Assembly (NCBI RefSeq): GCF_039534915.1
Contig: NZ_BAAAWE010000001.1
Span: forward strand, 744,001 to 808,000
Direction: 5' to 3'
DNA: 64,000 bases
Source: Streptomyces roseofulvus
Lineage (GTDB): Bacteria; Actinomycetota; Actinomycetes; Streptomycetales; Streptomycetaceae
The notes below the pieces were generated by a model. The model worked only from the letters and a program-made list of their open reading frames with translations. It ran no database searches and had not been told where the DNA came from. Shown here one piece after another: positions 26,136 through 33,650 of the stretch (position 1 is the first letter of the stretch; every line of letters starts with the position of its first letter). The position numbers and the translations under genes are program-made.

Positions 26136-27334
26136 GGGGCCGGCACCGGCTTGGTGGTGAGGGTCCACGCGCCCGCCGCGTGGAGCTCCACGACCACCGG
26201 GCCGTCCATGATCGGGACCGTGCGGCGCAGGGCACCGGACTCGTGGAGCAGCAGGGCGGGGTCGAGCCGCATCCGGTGGTGGCCGGCGACCTCGTGCGCC
26301 CGGAGGTGGACGTGGCCTCCGGCGTGGCCGGGACCGCCCGCGAAGTCCACCCGGAGGTCGACGCCCTTGCCGGGGTGGAGCAGGATGTCGGGGCCGTAGC
26401 CGTGCAGGACGCCGTCCAGCCGGCGGGCGGCGGCGATCGGCTTCACCCGCAGGGTCCACCGGTTCTGCGAGACGACCCGGAGGCGCAGCGGGCCGTCCTT
26501 GGGCGCGTGGACGGCCCGGGTGGCTCGGAGGTCGGGCAGGGACATGGCGATGACGTACTCGCCGTCCTTGTTGTGCGCGTCGAGGGGGTAGAGCGCGAAG
26601 TGGCCCTCGCCCTCCTGGGCGACCTCGACGAGGACGGGCCCGGGCAGTGGCCCGGTGTCGACGCCGACCACCTGGTTGCCCCGGCCCTCGAAGGCGGCCG
26701 GTTCGAAGACGGGTCCGAACTCCCAGCCCTCGACGAGGCGGTACGGCGGCTGCGGGGGCGGGAACAGCCCCGGCACGTGCGCGCCGGCCTCGGGGGGTGC
26801 CTGCCCCGGGAGCTTCACGACGCCGGCCAGCGGTACGGGGCCCGCCAGGACCGCCGGCCGGTCGCCGTCGTCCACCGCGACGCCGTACGCGGCGATGAGC
26901 CCCGCGAGCCCGGAGGCGTACCCCTCTCCGAGGCGGTCGAACTTCCAGCCGCCCGCCTCCCGGTGGAAGACGCCGAGGGCGATCGCGGGCACGTCCTCCC
27001 CGCCGGTCACGGTGAAGGTGACGACGGCGGATCCGTCCGGTGCGACGGCCCTGAGCGCGGGTACGGCCCCGTGGACGGTGTGCCGGGTCCAGCCGGCGAC
27101 CACGATCCGCTCCACCGCCGGCTCGACCCGGTCCAGGTCGAGGGCGAGCCCGTCCGGCCCGAGCCGGACGGCGCCCGAGGGGTGGGCCGGTCGGCCGTGG
27201 AAGACGAGGTCGGCGTCGTCGCGGACCTGGTGGGAGGAGTCGAGCAGCAGCGCCGCGGCCTCCATGTCGCCTGTCGCGACGCGGAGGACGACGGTCGGTA
27301 TCCAGTGGCCCGTGCTCGTGGCTTCGTGATCCAT
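26132..27334 (-). CDS. TerD-family protein
   Basis: About 400 aa. The N-terminal TerD/stress-protein domain (residues about 15-180) shows DDADLVFHGRPAHPSGAV, VERIVVAGWTRH, PAIALGVFHREAGGWKFDRLGEGYASGLAGLIAAYGV, the classic TerD ending. A Pro-rich linker follows, then a C-terminal module of beta strands (PVLVEVAQEGEGHFALYPL; PLRLRVVSQNRWTLRVKP) repeated roughly twice. TerD proteins bind calcium and accompany tellurite/phage-stress systems; the single gene here has no ter neighbours. Three ATG candidates exist (27346, 27343, 27334); the last is used because it matches family N-termini and has GGGCGG upstream. Confidence 0.8.
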   Translation of the reverse strand: MDHEATSTGHWIPTVVLRVATGDMEAAALLLDSSHQVRDDADLVFHGRPAHPSGAVRLGPDGLALDLDRVEPAVERIVVAGWTRHTVHGAVPALRAVAPDGSAVVTFTVTGGEDVPAIALGVFHREAGGWKFDRLGEGYASGLAGLIAAYGVAVDDGDRPAVLAGPVPLAGVVKLPGQAPPEAGAHVPGLFPPPQPPYRLVEGWEFGPVFEPAAFEGRGNQVVGVDTGPLPGPVLVEVAQEGEGHFALYPLDAHNKDGEYVIAMSLPDLRATRAVHAPKDGPLRLRVVSQNRWTLRVKPIAAARRLDGVLHGYGPDILLHPGKGVDLRVDFAGGPGHAGGHVHLRAHEVAGHHRMRLDPALLLHESGALRRTVPIMDGPVVVELHAAGAWTLTTKPVPAP

Positions 27335-27364
27335 GCCGCCCATCATGCGTCAGGGATCAACCGG

Positions 27365-28315
27365 TCACTCCCGTTCCGGCCGCGGAGAGCCGGCGGACGG
27401 CCGGGGTTCGGTGGGGCGGGTCGGCGCGCGGCGGCCGGGCCCGGGGATGCGGGGCGCGTGCCGTCGGCGGTCCGCGCGGGCGGGTCTGCCGAGGAGGACG
27501 CCGCAGAGGACGAGGGCCAGGCCGGCCAGCTGCCGGAGCGTCAGGGCCTCGCCGGCGACCAGGACGCCGAGGAGGACGCCGGTCACCGGGTTGAGCAGGC
27601 CGAGGAGGCCGACGGTCGCGGCGGGCAGGTGGCGGAGGCCGGCGAACCAGACGGTGAAGGCCAGTGCGGTGGCGACGAGGGAGACGTAGGCGAAGGCGAG
27701 GAGGGCGGAGGGGGACAGCGCGGGCGGCGGGCCCTCCACGGCCGCGGCGACCGGCAGCAGGAGGAGACCTCCGGCGGTGAGCTGCCAGGCGGTCGAGGCG
27801 AGCACGTCGACGTCGGCGCTCCACCGCTTGGCCAGGATGTGGCCGAAGGCCGACACGAGCATGGCGGCCACGGAGGCGACGACCCCGGTCCCGCTCACGC
27901 CGGCCTCCCCCGTGAGCAGCATGAGGGCGACTCCCGTGAGGCCGAGGACGGCGCCGGCCAGATGCGGGACGCCGGGGCGTTCGGCGACGAGGGCCCAGGC
28001 GATCAGCATCATCGCGAGCGGCGACACCGCCATGACGGTGGAGGCGACGCTCGTCGGGAGGAGCTGGGAGGCGGCGTACACGAGGACGAAGAAGACGCTC
28101 ACGTTGAGCAGTCCGAGCACCGCGGACCGCCCCCACCACGCGCCGCGGGGGCGCTTCCTCGCCAGGGCCAGCAGGACGGCGCCGGCGGGCAGGGCCCGCA
28201 GGGCGGCGCCGTACAGCGGGGTGTCCGCCGGCAGGTAGGCGTGGGTGACGTAGTAGTTCGCTCCCCAGGCGACCGGCGCGACGGCGGTCAGCACCACCCA
28301 GCGATTGGCTTCCAT
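27365..28315 (-). CDS. EamA/DMT-family membrane exporter
   Basis: About 316 aa with ten hydrophobic segments in two EamA repeats, for example GAALRALPAGAVLLALA, PTSVASTVMAVSPLAMMLIAW, LAGAVLGLTGVALMLL, then STAWQLTAGGLLLLPVAA and VGLLGLLNPVTGVLLGVLVAGE. DMT permeases export metabolites or drugs. The C-terminal 40 residues are a Pro/Arg-rich cytoplasmic tail. Divergent from a MarR regulator, with the operator-like palindrome overlapping the first codons. ATG at 28315 is preferred; an in-frame TTG lies at 28324. Confidence 0.87.
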   Translation of the reverse strand: MEANRWVVLTAVAPVAWGANYYVTHAYLPADTPLYGAALRALPAGAVLLALARKRPRGAWWGRSAVLGLLNVSVFFVLVYAASQLLPTSVASTVMAVSPLAMMLIAWALVAERPGVPHLAGAVLGLTGVALMLLTGEAGVSGTGVVASVAAMLVSAFGHILAKRWSADVDVLASTAWQLTAGGLLLLPVAAAVEGPPPALSPSALLAFAYVSLVATALAFTVWFAGLRHLPAATVGLLGLLNPVTGVLLGVLVAGEALTLRQLAGLALVLCGVLLGRPARADRRRHAPRIPGPGRRAPTRPTEPRPSAGSPRPERE

Positions 28316-28343
28316 GGAAGCCAATATATACCTTCCATGGAAG
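28307..28343. promoter_or_regulatory. Twin palindromic MarR operator
   Basis: Two copies of CTTCCATGGAAG: a 16-base perfect palindrome at 28307-28322 and a 12-base one at 28332-28343, with centres 23 bases apart (about two helix turns). A TATATA element lies between (28324-28329). The first site overlaps the exporter start codon; the second is 13 bases before the MarR ATG. This is a textbook position for autoregulation and control of the exporter. Confidence 0.75.
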
Positions 28344-28356
28344 CTAAGATGCGGCC

Positions 28357-28905
28357 ATGGACGAACAGCCCCCGCCGGACCGCGTCGCCCGCATCCAGGC
28401 CGACTGGCGCCGCGAGCGCCCCGACCTCGACGTCACCCCCCAGGGCGTCATCGGCCGACTGCACCGGCTGGCCGACCGCCTCAGCGGGGAACTGCGCCTG
28501 GTCTACGACCGGTACGGGCTCGGCGAGGGCGAGTTCGACGTCCTGTGCGCCCTGCGCCGGGCCGGCGCGCCCTTCGAGCGGGCCCCGGGCGAACTCGCCG
28601 CGCACACCATGGTCACCACGGGCGCGATGACCAAGCGCATCGACCGGCTGGAGCGGGCGGGGCTGGTCACCCGCCGCCGCTCGGACGACGACCAGCGCGG
28701 CCGCATCGTCGCCCTCACCCCGCCCGGGCGCGACCTGATCGACCGCGCCTTCGCCGACCACATGCGCAACGAGCGCCGGCTCCTCGACCTGCTGACGCCC
28801 GCCGAGGCCGCGTCCCTGGAGGCGCTCCTCACCGGCTGGCTCGGCCGCCTGGAACCGCCGGCCGAGGCCCCGCCGACCGGGCCGGGTGCGCCCTCGGCCG
28901 AGTGA
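28357..28905 (+). CDS. MarR-family transcriptional regulator
   Basis: 182 aa. Winged-helix core at about residues 30-140: GEFDVLCALRRAGAPF, APGELAAHTMVTTGAMTKRIDRLERAGLV (recognition helix), TRRRSDDDQRGRIVALTPPGRDLIDRAF (wing). The length is normal. The divergent EamA exporter and two palindromes between them indicate that it represses the exporter and itself and is released by a small ligand (inference). No strong ribosome site before the ATG, so translation may be from a leaderless or short-leader mRNA. Confidence 0.9.
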   Translation: MDEQPPPDRVARIQADWRRERPDLDVTPQGVIGRLHRLADRLSGELRLVYDRYGLGEGEFDVLCALRRAGAPFERAPGELAAHTMVTTGAMTKRIDRLERAGLVTRRRSDDDQRGRIVALTPPGRDLIDRAFADHMRNERRLLDLLTPAEAASLEALLTGWLGRLEPPAEAPPTGPGAPSAE

Positions 28906-28996
28906 CAGTGGCGCCGCTGCCCGAGGGACGGCGGCGCGTTTGCCGTTCCGGCAACAGGGCTGGCCCGGCCGGGACGGGGTGGGCGACCGTGGGGGC

Positions 28997-29680
28997 ATGG
29001 CCGACGACATCACCGCAGACGTGCTCCCCTCCGACAACCCCTCGTCCGCCGACGGCTACGTCGGCGACCCCGCCGTGCGCGAGGAATGGGACGCCCGCTA
29101 CTCCGAGCGCGGGCAGCTCTGGAGCGGGCAGCCCAACGGGGCGCTCGTGGCGGAGGTGCGCGACCTCGCCCCCGGCCGGGTCCTCGACGTCGGCTGCGGC
29201 GAGGGCGCGGACGCCATCTGGCTCGCCCGCGCCGGCTGGGACGTGACCGCCCTGGAGGTCTCGGGCGTGGCGCTGGGCCGGGCGGCCGCCCACGCGCGGG
29301 ACGCCGGCGTGTCCGTCCGCTGGGTCCACGCCGGACTGGCCGAGGCGGCGCTCCCGCCGGCCGCCTTCGACCTGGTCTCGGCGCAGTACCCGGCGCTGCC
29401 GCGCACCCCCGACGCGGCGGCCGAGCGCGCGCTGCTCGCGGCCGTCGCGCCCGGCGGCGTGCTGCTCCTCGTCCACCACGCGGGCATGGAGGAGCACCAC
29501 GACCCCCACGAGAGCGGCTTCGACCCGGCCGACTACGTCTGGCCGTCGACGGTCGCCGCGCTCCTCGGCGACGACTGGCGGGTCGAGGTGGACGAGGAGC
29601 GGCCCCGGGTGATCCCCGACGGCGGCGCCGGGGCGCACCACAGCCACGACGTCGTCCTGCGGGCCCGCCGGCTGCGCTGA
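28997..29680 (+). CDS. Class I SAM-dependent methyltransferase
   Basis: 227 aa. Motif I VLDVGCGEGADAIWLARAG (about residues 57-75), with the acidic end of strand 2 in VTALEVSGVAL, and motif AFDLVSAQYPALPRT (strand 4). WDARYSERGQLWSGQPN near the N-terminus is typical of the TehB/thiopurine-methyltransferase-like group. The substrate is not deducible. ATG at 28997 with GGGGG upstream; the longer in-frame extension is Pro/Arg-rich. Downstream of MarR in the same direction with a 91-base gap, so possibly separate. Confidence 0.87.
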   Translation: MADDITADVLPSDNPSSADGYVGDPAVREEWDARYSERGQLWSGQPNGALVAEVRDLAPGRVLDVGCGEGADAIWLARAGWDVTALEVSGVALGRAAAHARDAGVSVRWVHAGLAEAALPPAAFDLVSAQYPALPRTPDAAAERALLAAVAPGGVLLLVHHAGMEEHHDPHESGFDPADYVWPSTVAALLGDDWRVEVDEERPRVIPDGGAGAHHSHDVVLRARRLR

Positions 29681-29711
29681 CGCCGAGCCCTCCCGCGGCG
29701 AGACATATCGT

Positions 29712-29737
29712 CGGCGTATCGAAAAGCGCATACGCCG
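29712..29737. promoter_or_regulatory. Inverted repeat upstream of VanZ/two-component operon
   Basis: CGGCGTAT (29712-29719) and ATACGCCG (29730-29737), perfect 8-base arms with a 10-base spacer, centre about 43 bases before the VanZ-like start. A plausible binding site for the OmpR-type regulator encoded in the same operon. Confidence 0.45.
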
Positions 29738-29767
29738 CCGCAACCGCCCTCCGTGTGCAATGGCCCC

Positions 29768-30445
29768 ATGCTCGACGACACGGCTCTGCCGACACCCGCC
29801 CGCCGCACGCGCGCGCTCCTGCCCGCCGGCCTGGCGGTCCTCGCCCTGGTGAGCGTCCTCATCGTCATGCGGAGGCCGCTCATGATGGCCGCTCCGATGT
29901 GCCGGGCCGGGATGTGGGAGCGGTGCCTCGGCACGTTCAACGGGATCGTCCTCATGACGGTGGTCGCGCTGCCGCTCGCGCTGCTGGTGGCGTGGGGGCT
30001 GGCGCGGCTGCGGCGGCGCTCCGCGGGCGCCGCGGCGTGGCGGTGGTCGCTGGCCGAGGTCGGCATGGTCTACGGGACGCTGCCGTTCCTGTGGATGACG
30101 CTGGTGCCGGGCGGCGAGGACCAGCCGCCGCGGGTGAGTCTCGTACCGCTGCGGGACCTGGTCACGATGGGGCCGCTCGGCATCGGCGGCAACCTGCTGG
30201 TCTTCGCGTCGCTCGGCTTCTTCGCGCCGGTCCGGTTCGCGGCGCTCGCGACCGTGCCGCGCGTCCTCGCGCTGGGGGCGGGCTGTTCGCTCCTGGTCGA
30301 GACCTCGCAGTACGTGCTGCGCCTCGACCGGGTGTCGTCCGTGGACGACGTCCTGGTCAACGCCGCCGGCGCCGTCCTGGCCGGGCTCGCCTCGCGCCCC
30401 TGGTGGCGCGCCGCGCCTGTGCCGGTCACCGGCCGCTCTGCCTAG
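29768..30445 (+). CDS. VanZ-like membrane protein
   Basis: 225 aa. Several membrane segments (AGLAVLALVSVLIVM, GIVLMTVVALPLALLVAWGL, GGNLLVFASLGFFAPV, VLALGAGCSLLVETSQYV). The VanZ signature is at the end: SLLVETSQYVLRLDRVSSVDDVLVNAAGAVLAGL. VanZ homologues confer low-level teicoplanin resistance in enterococci; in Streptomyces their role is mostly unknown. A response regulator starts ten bases downstream. ATG at 29768 chosen; an in-frame GTG 15 bases upstream lacks a ribosome site. Confidence 0.85.
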   Translation: MLDDTALPTPARRTRALLPAGLAVLALVSVLIVMRRPLMMAAPMCRAGMWERCLGTFNGIVLMTVVALPLALLVAWGLARLRRRSAGAAAWRWSLAEVGMVYGTLPFLWMTLVPGGEDQPPRVSLVPLRDLVTMGPLGIGGNLLVFASLGFFAPVRFAALATVPRVLALGAGCSLLVETSQYVLRLDRVSSVDDVLVNAAGAVLAGLASRPWWRAAPVPVTGRSA

Positions 30446-30454
30446 GCTGCCCCC

Positions 30455-31162
30455 ATGCGCGTACTGATCGTGGAGGACGAGCCGTACCTGGCCGAGGCCG
30501 TCCGTGACGGGCTCCGGCTGGAGGCGATCGCCGCCGACATCGCCGGCGACGGCGACACCGCCCTGGAGCTGCTGGCCGTCCACTCCTACGACCTGGCGGT
30601 CCTCGACCGGGACATCCCCGGCCCGTCCGGCGACGAGGTGGCCCGGCGGATCGTCGCGTCCGGCAGCGGCATCCCGATCCTGATGCTCACCGCCGCCGAC
30701 CGCATCGACGACAAGGAGTCCGGGTTCGCGCTCGGCGCCGACGACTACCTCACCAAGCCGTTCGAGCTGCGGGAGCTGGTCGTGCGGCTGCGGGCGCTCG
30801 ACCGCCGGCGCGCGTACGCCCGGCCCCCGGTCCGCGAGCTCGCGGGCCTGCGCGTCGACCCGTTCCGGCGGGAGGTCTTCCGCGACGGGCGGTACGTCGC
30901 GCTCACCCGGAAGCAGTTCGCGGTGCTCGACGTGCTCGTCGCCGCCGAGGGCGGGGTCGTGAGCACCGAGGAGCTGCTGGCCCGGGCCTGGGACGAGAAC
31001 GCCGACCCCTTCACCAACGCCGTCCGCATCACCGTCTCGGCGCTGCGCAAGCGGCTCGGCGAACCGTGGATCATCGCCACGGTGCCGGGCGTCGGCTACC
31101 GCATCGACGTCGGCCCCGCGCCCGACTCCGGCGCCCCGCACCCCGGCCGTCCCCGTGCGTAG
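30455..31162 (+). CDS. OmpR/PhoB-type response regulator
   Basis: 235 aa. Receiver domain MRVLIVEDEPYLAEAVRDGL with acidic pocket E7/D8, phosphoacceptor D51 (DLAVLDRDIPG), Thr in ILMLTAADR and Lys in DDYLTKPFE. The C-terminal winged helix begins about residue 130 (LTRKQFAVLDVLVAAEGGVV; TNAVRITVSALRKRLGEPW; IATVPGVGYRID). Overlaps the start of the kinase gene (kinase GTG at 31155) by eight bases, so the two are coupled. Probably regulates the VanZ operon and envelope targets. Confidence 0.95.
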   Translation: MRVLIVEDEPYLAEAVRDGLRLEAIAADIAGDGDTALELLAVHSYDLAVLDRDIPGPSGDEVARRIVASGSGIPILMLTAADRIDDKESGFALGADDYLTKPFELRELVVRLRALDRRRAYARPPVRELAGLRVDPFRREVFRDGRYVALTRKQFAVLDVLVAAEGGVVSTEELLARAWDENADPFTNAVRITVSALRKRLGEPWIIATVPGVGYRIDVGPAPDSGAPHPGRPRA

Positions 31163-32291
31163 GCGCCGCGGGCTGAGCGTCCGGCTGAAACTCACCCTCA
31201 GCTACGCCGGGTTCCTGACCCTCGCCGGCGCCCTGCTGCTCGCCGTGGTGTGGGTGTTCCTGCTGCGGTACGTCCCCGACAACGACCAGGGGCTGCTCGG
31301 GATCTCGCCCAACCGCTACCTCCTCGTGCGCACCTTCTTCCCCGCCGCGGCCGCGGCGATGGGCTTCCTGCTCGTCTTCGGTCTCGTCGGGGGCTGGCTG
31401 CTCGCCGGCCGGATGCTCGCGCCGCTCACCCGGATCACGGCGGCGGCGCGGACGGCCGGGAGCGGTTCGCTCTCCCACCGGATCCGGATGGAGGGCCGTG
31501 ACGACGAGTTCCGCGAACTCGCCGACGCCTTCGACACGATGCTCGACCGGCTGGAGGCGCAGGTCGCCGAGCAGCAGCGGTTCGCCGCGAACGCCTCCCA
31601 CGAGCTGCGCACCCCGCTGGCCATCTCGCGCGCGCTGCTCGACGTCGCCCGCGAGGACCCCGGGCGGGACCGGGACGAACTCGTCGCCCGCCTGACCGCC
31701 GTCAACACGCGGGCGATCGACCTGACCGAGGCGCTGCTGCTGCTCAGCCGCAGCGACCGGGGGCTGGTCTCCCGCGAGCGCGTCGATCTCTCGCTGGTCG
31801 CGGAGGAGGCCGCCGAGACGCTGCTCCCCCTCGCGGAGCAGCGCGGCATCGCGTTCGACGTGACCGGCGGCGCGGCCTGGACGAGCGGCTCGCCGGAGCT
31901 GCTGCTGCGGATGGTGACGAACCTCGTCCAGAACGCCCTGGTCCACAACCTTCCGAGCGGCGGGACCGTGACGGTCCGCACCGAGGCGCGGCGCGAGGGC
32001 AGCCTGGTGCGGGTCGAGAACACGGGCCACCCGCTCCCGCCGGACCTGGTGCCGACCCTCACGGAGCCCTTCCGGCGCGGCACGGAACGCGTCCGCACCG
32101 ACGAGCACGCGGGCGTGGGCCTGGGACTGGCCCTCGTGCAGAGCGTCGTCCGCGCCCACGGCGGCACGCTGACCCTCGTCCCGCGTCCCGCCGGAGGACT
32201 GGTCGTCACGGTCCTGCTGCCCGCCGCACCGGAGGACTCCGTCCCCGGTCACGAGCCTCAGGGGCGTCAGGGACCTCTGGAGCGTCAGTAG
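31155..32291 (+). CDS. Membrane sensor histidine kinase
   Basis: 378 aa. Two membrane segments (LTLSYAGFLTLAGALLLAVVWVF; AAAAMGFLLVFGLVGGWLLAG) flank a short extracellular loop. HAMP follows (LAPLTRITAAARTAGSG), then HisKA with H149 in FAANASHELRTPLAISRALL, and HATPase with N-box LLRMVTNLVQNALVH, and G-boxes EHAGVGLGLALVQSVVRAHGG. All catalytic boxes are intact. The short sensor loop suggests an intramembrane-sensing kinase responding to envelope stress (inference). GTG start inside the regulator gene. Confidence 0.95.
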   Translation: MRRRRGLSVRLKLTLSYAGFLTLAGALLLAVVWVFLLRYVPDNDQGLLGISPNRYLLVRTFFPAAAAAMGFLLVFGLVGGWLLAGRMLAPLTRITAAARTAGSGSLSHRIRMEGRDDEFRELADAFDTMLDRLEAQVAEQQRFAANASHELRTPLAISRALLDVAREDPGRDRDELVARLTAVNTRAIDLTEALLLLSRSDRGLVSRERVDLSLVAEEAAETLLPLAEQRGIAFDVTGGAAWTSGSPELLLRMVTNLVQNALVHNLPSGGTVTVRTEARREGSLVRVENTGHPLPPDLVPTLTEPFRRGTERVRTDEHAGVGLGLALVQSVVRAHGGTLTLVPRPAGGLVVTVLLPAAPEDSVPGHEPQGRQGPLERQ

Positions 32292-32398
32292 CCCAGGCCG
32301 ACGGTGTGGCGGACGGAGCCGGGCTCGGCCAGCGCGGCGAGGACGGCGCGGGCGAGATCGGCCCGGGCGAGGGTGAAGCCGCCGCGCACGTTGCGGTC
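32285..32398 (-). pseudogene. NAD(P)-binding (SDR/NmrA-type) oxidoreductase, C-terminal stub
   Basis: The last 37 codons read DRNVRGGFTLARADLARAVL then AALAEPGSVRHTVGLGY and TGA. This is the usual ending of NAD(P)H-binding SDR proteins (I.R.DLA.AVL..L..P.TV...V...Y). Upstream the sequence turns into G-rich repeats and the GNAT gene, so the N-terminal 170 or so residues are gone. It overlaps the 3' end of the kinase gene tail-to-tail. Confidence 0.6.
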
Positions 32399-32432
32399 GG
32401 CGCGAGCACGCGGGGTCCGGCTGGTGCGAGCA

Positions 32433-32474
32433 CGGTGGGGCGCGGTGGGTGCGGGCGCGGTGGGGCGCGGTGGG
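32433..32474. repeat. G-rich direct repeat
   Basis: CGGTGGGGCGCGGTGGG occurs at 32433-32449 and again at 32458-32474 (17 bases, period 25). It lies between the SDR stub and the GNAT gene. Confidence 0.7.
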
Positions 32475-32506
32475 CGGGGATCCCTCCGCCCGCTTACGAT
32501 CGGCCG

Positions 32507-33061
32507 ATGATCGCTTCCACCACCCTCCACTCCGCCCCGACTCTGCACGCCCCAGGGCTCGTTCTGCGTCCGTGGTGCGCGGAGGACGTCCCCGCGCTGG
32601 CCGGGACGACCCGCGATCCCGCCCTCCGTCGCTGGGCGAGCCTGCCCGCGGAGGGCGAGGGGCGGCGCTGGGTGCGGGACCGGGAGCGCGACTGGGCGGC
32701 CGGTGTCCGGTTCGGCTTCGCCGTCCTGGAGGCGCCCGACGACGCCGCCGCCCGTCTGGTGGGCGGCGTGGTCCTCAAGGAGGTCGCCGCCGGCGGGCCC
32801 TCCGCCCAGGTCGGCTACTGGACGGCCGCCGACGCACGCGGTCGCGGGGTGGCGTCCCGCGCCCTGGACGCCGTCACCGACTGGGCCTTCGCCACCTTCC
32901 GGTCAGGCGGCCTGGAGCGGCTCGAACTGCTCCACCAGGTGGACAACGCGGCATCCTGCCGCGTGGCGGCCCGGTGCGGTTACGCCTTCGACCGCGTCCT
33001 GCCGTCGTTCCCTCCCGCCTTCCCGCTCGACGGGCACCTTCACATCCGGCGCGGGCGCTGA
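32507..33061 (+). CDS. GNAT-family N-acetyltransferase (RimJ/RimL-like)
   Basis: 184 aa. Fold landmarks: TLHAPGLVLRPWCAEDVPAL (strand 1/helix 1), GGVVLKEVAAGGPSAQVGYW (strands 3-4), ARGRGVASRALDAVTDWAF (acetyl-CoA pyrophosphate loop, RGRGVAS), LELLHQVDNAASCRVAARCGY (C-terminal N-x-x-S motif). Resembles ribosomal-protein or small-molecule acetyltransferases. ATG at 32507. The gene is bounded on both sides by truncated minus-strand genes, one of which begins two bases past its stop. Confidence 0.9.
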   Translation: MIASTTLHSAPTLHAPGLVLRPWCAEDVPALAGTTRDPALRRWASLPAEGEGRRWVRDRERDWAAGVRFGFAVLEAPDDAAARLVGGVVLKEVAAGGPSAQVGYWTAADARGRGVASRALDAVTDWAFATFRSGGLERLELLHQVDNAASCRVAARCGYAFDRVLPSFPPAFPLDGHLHIRRGR

Positions 33062-33062
33062 T

Positions 33063-33158
33063 GCCCTCGTAGACCACCTGTCCGTCGGGGATCAGGACGT
33101 GGTCGTCGGCCTCGGGGTCGTCACCGATCACGTGGCTCGCGGTGACGAGGGTCTTCAT
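33063..33158 (-). pseudogene. Amidohydrolase-like N-terminal stub
   Basis: 32 codons, MKTLVTASHVIGDDPEADDH then VLIPDGQVVYEG. They look like the start of a cytosine-deaminase/ATZ-type amidohydrolase, whose N-terminal strand region carries a G.V...G..I motif. Similarity ends exactly where the GNAT gene ends, so the metal-binding core is absent. ATG at 33158. The frame continues as antisense of the GNAT gene without resemblance. Confidence 0.5.
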
Positions 33159-33200
33159 GCGGGTGCTCCGGTGGTGCGGGGTCGGCGGGTGGGCAGCGGG

Positions 33201-33578
33201 TCAGGATGTGCGCCGGGCGGCCCGGAGCCAGTCGCGCGCGGCGGCGAGGGTCACCTCGATGTCGTCGCTCCACGAGCAGACCTCCAGCCACGACAGGTAG
33301 CCGCCCTGCGTGAAGACCAGGACCTCCCCGGGGCACTCGCCGGTCTCGGTGAGGAGCGGGGCCTCGGCCGCGACGACGGTGCCCGGGCCGTCGCCGGTCG
33401 GTGCCGGCTCGACCTCGCCGGTGTCGAGCACGAAGTCGGCGGTGCCGCAGCCGCAACCGCAGCGCCCCGTCACCCGGAGGTGCGGCACCTGCCGGAGCAG
33501 GACGGCATGGACGGGGTCGGCCGGGTCGAGCAGTTCCGCGAGCACGTCGGCGACGTCGGCGGGCAGGGGTTCGGGCAT
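33201..33578 (-). CDS. Conserved hypothetical protein with CGCGC motif
   Basis: 125 aa, soluble, acidic. LLRQVPHLRVTGRCGCGCGTADF (a Cys-rich loop at residues about 28-50) could bind a metal or form a disulfide. Strands VLVFTQGGYLSWLEV and the helix EVTLAAARDWLRAAR follow. The family occurs in many Streptomyces but its function is unknown to me. Single gene between the amidohydrolase stub and the MFS gene. ATG at 33578. Confidence 0.75.
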   Translation of the reverse strand: MPEPLPADVADVLAELLDPADPVHAVLLRQVPHLRVTGRCGCGCGTADFVLDTGEVEPAPTGDGPGTVVAAEAPLLTETGECPGEVLVFTQGGYLSWLEVCSWSDDIEVTLAAARDWLRAARRTS

Positions 33579-33650
33579 CCGGTCACCGTATCCGGACGGC
33601 CGGTCGCCGTCGCCGCCGCCCCTCGGGCGACCCCCCTCGGGCGACCCGCC

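Noticed and set aside
29753..32291. A glycopeptide-resistance (van) cluster
   Set aside because: Only a VanZ-like protein with a two-component system is present; no VanH, VanA or VanX homologues nearby.
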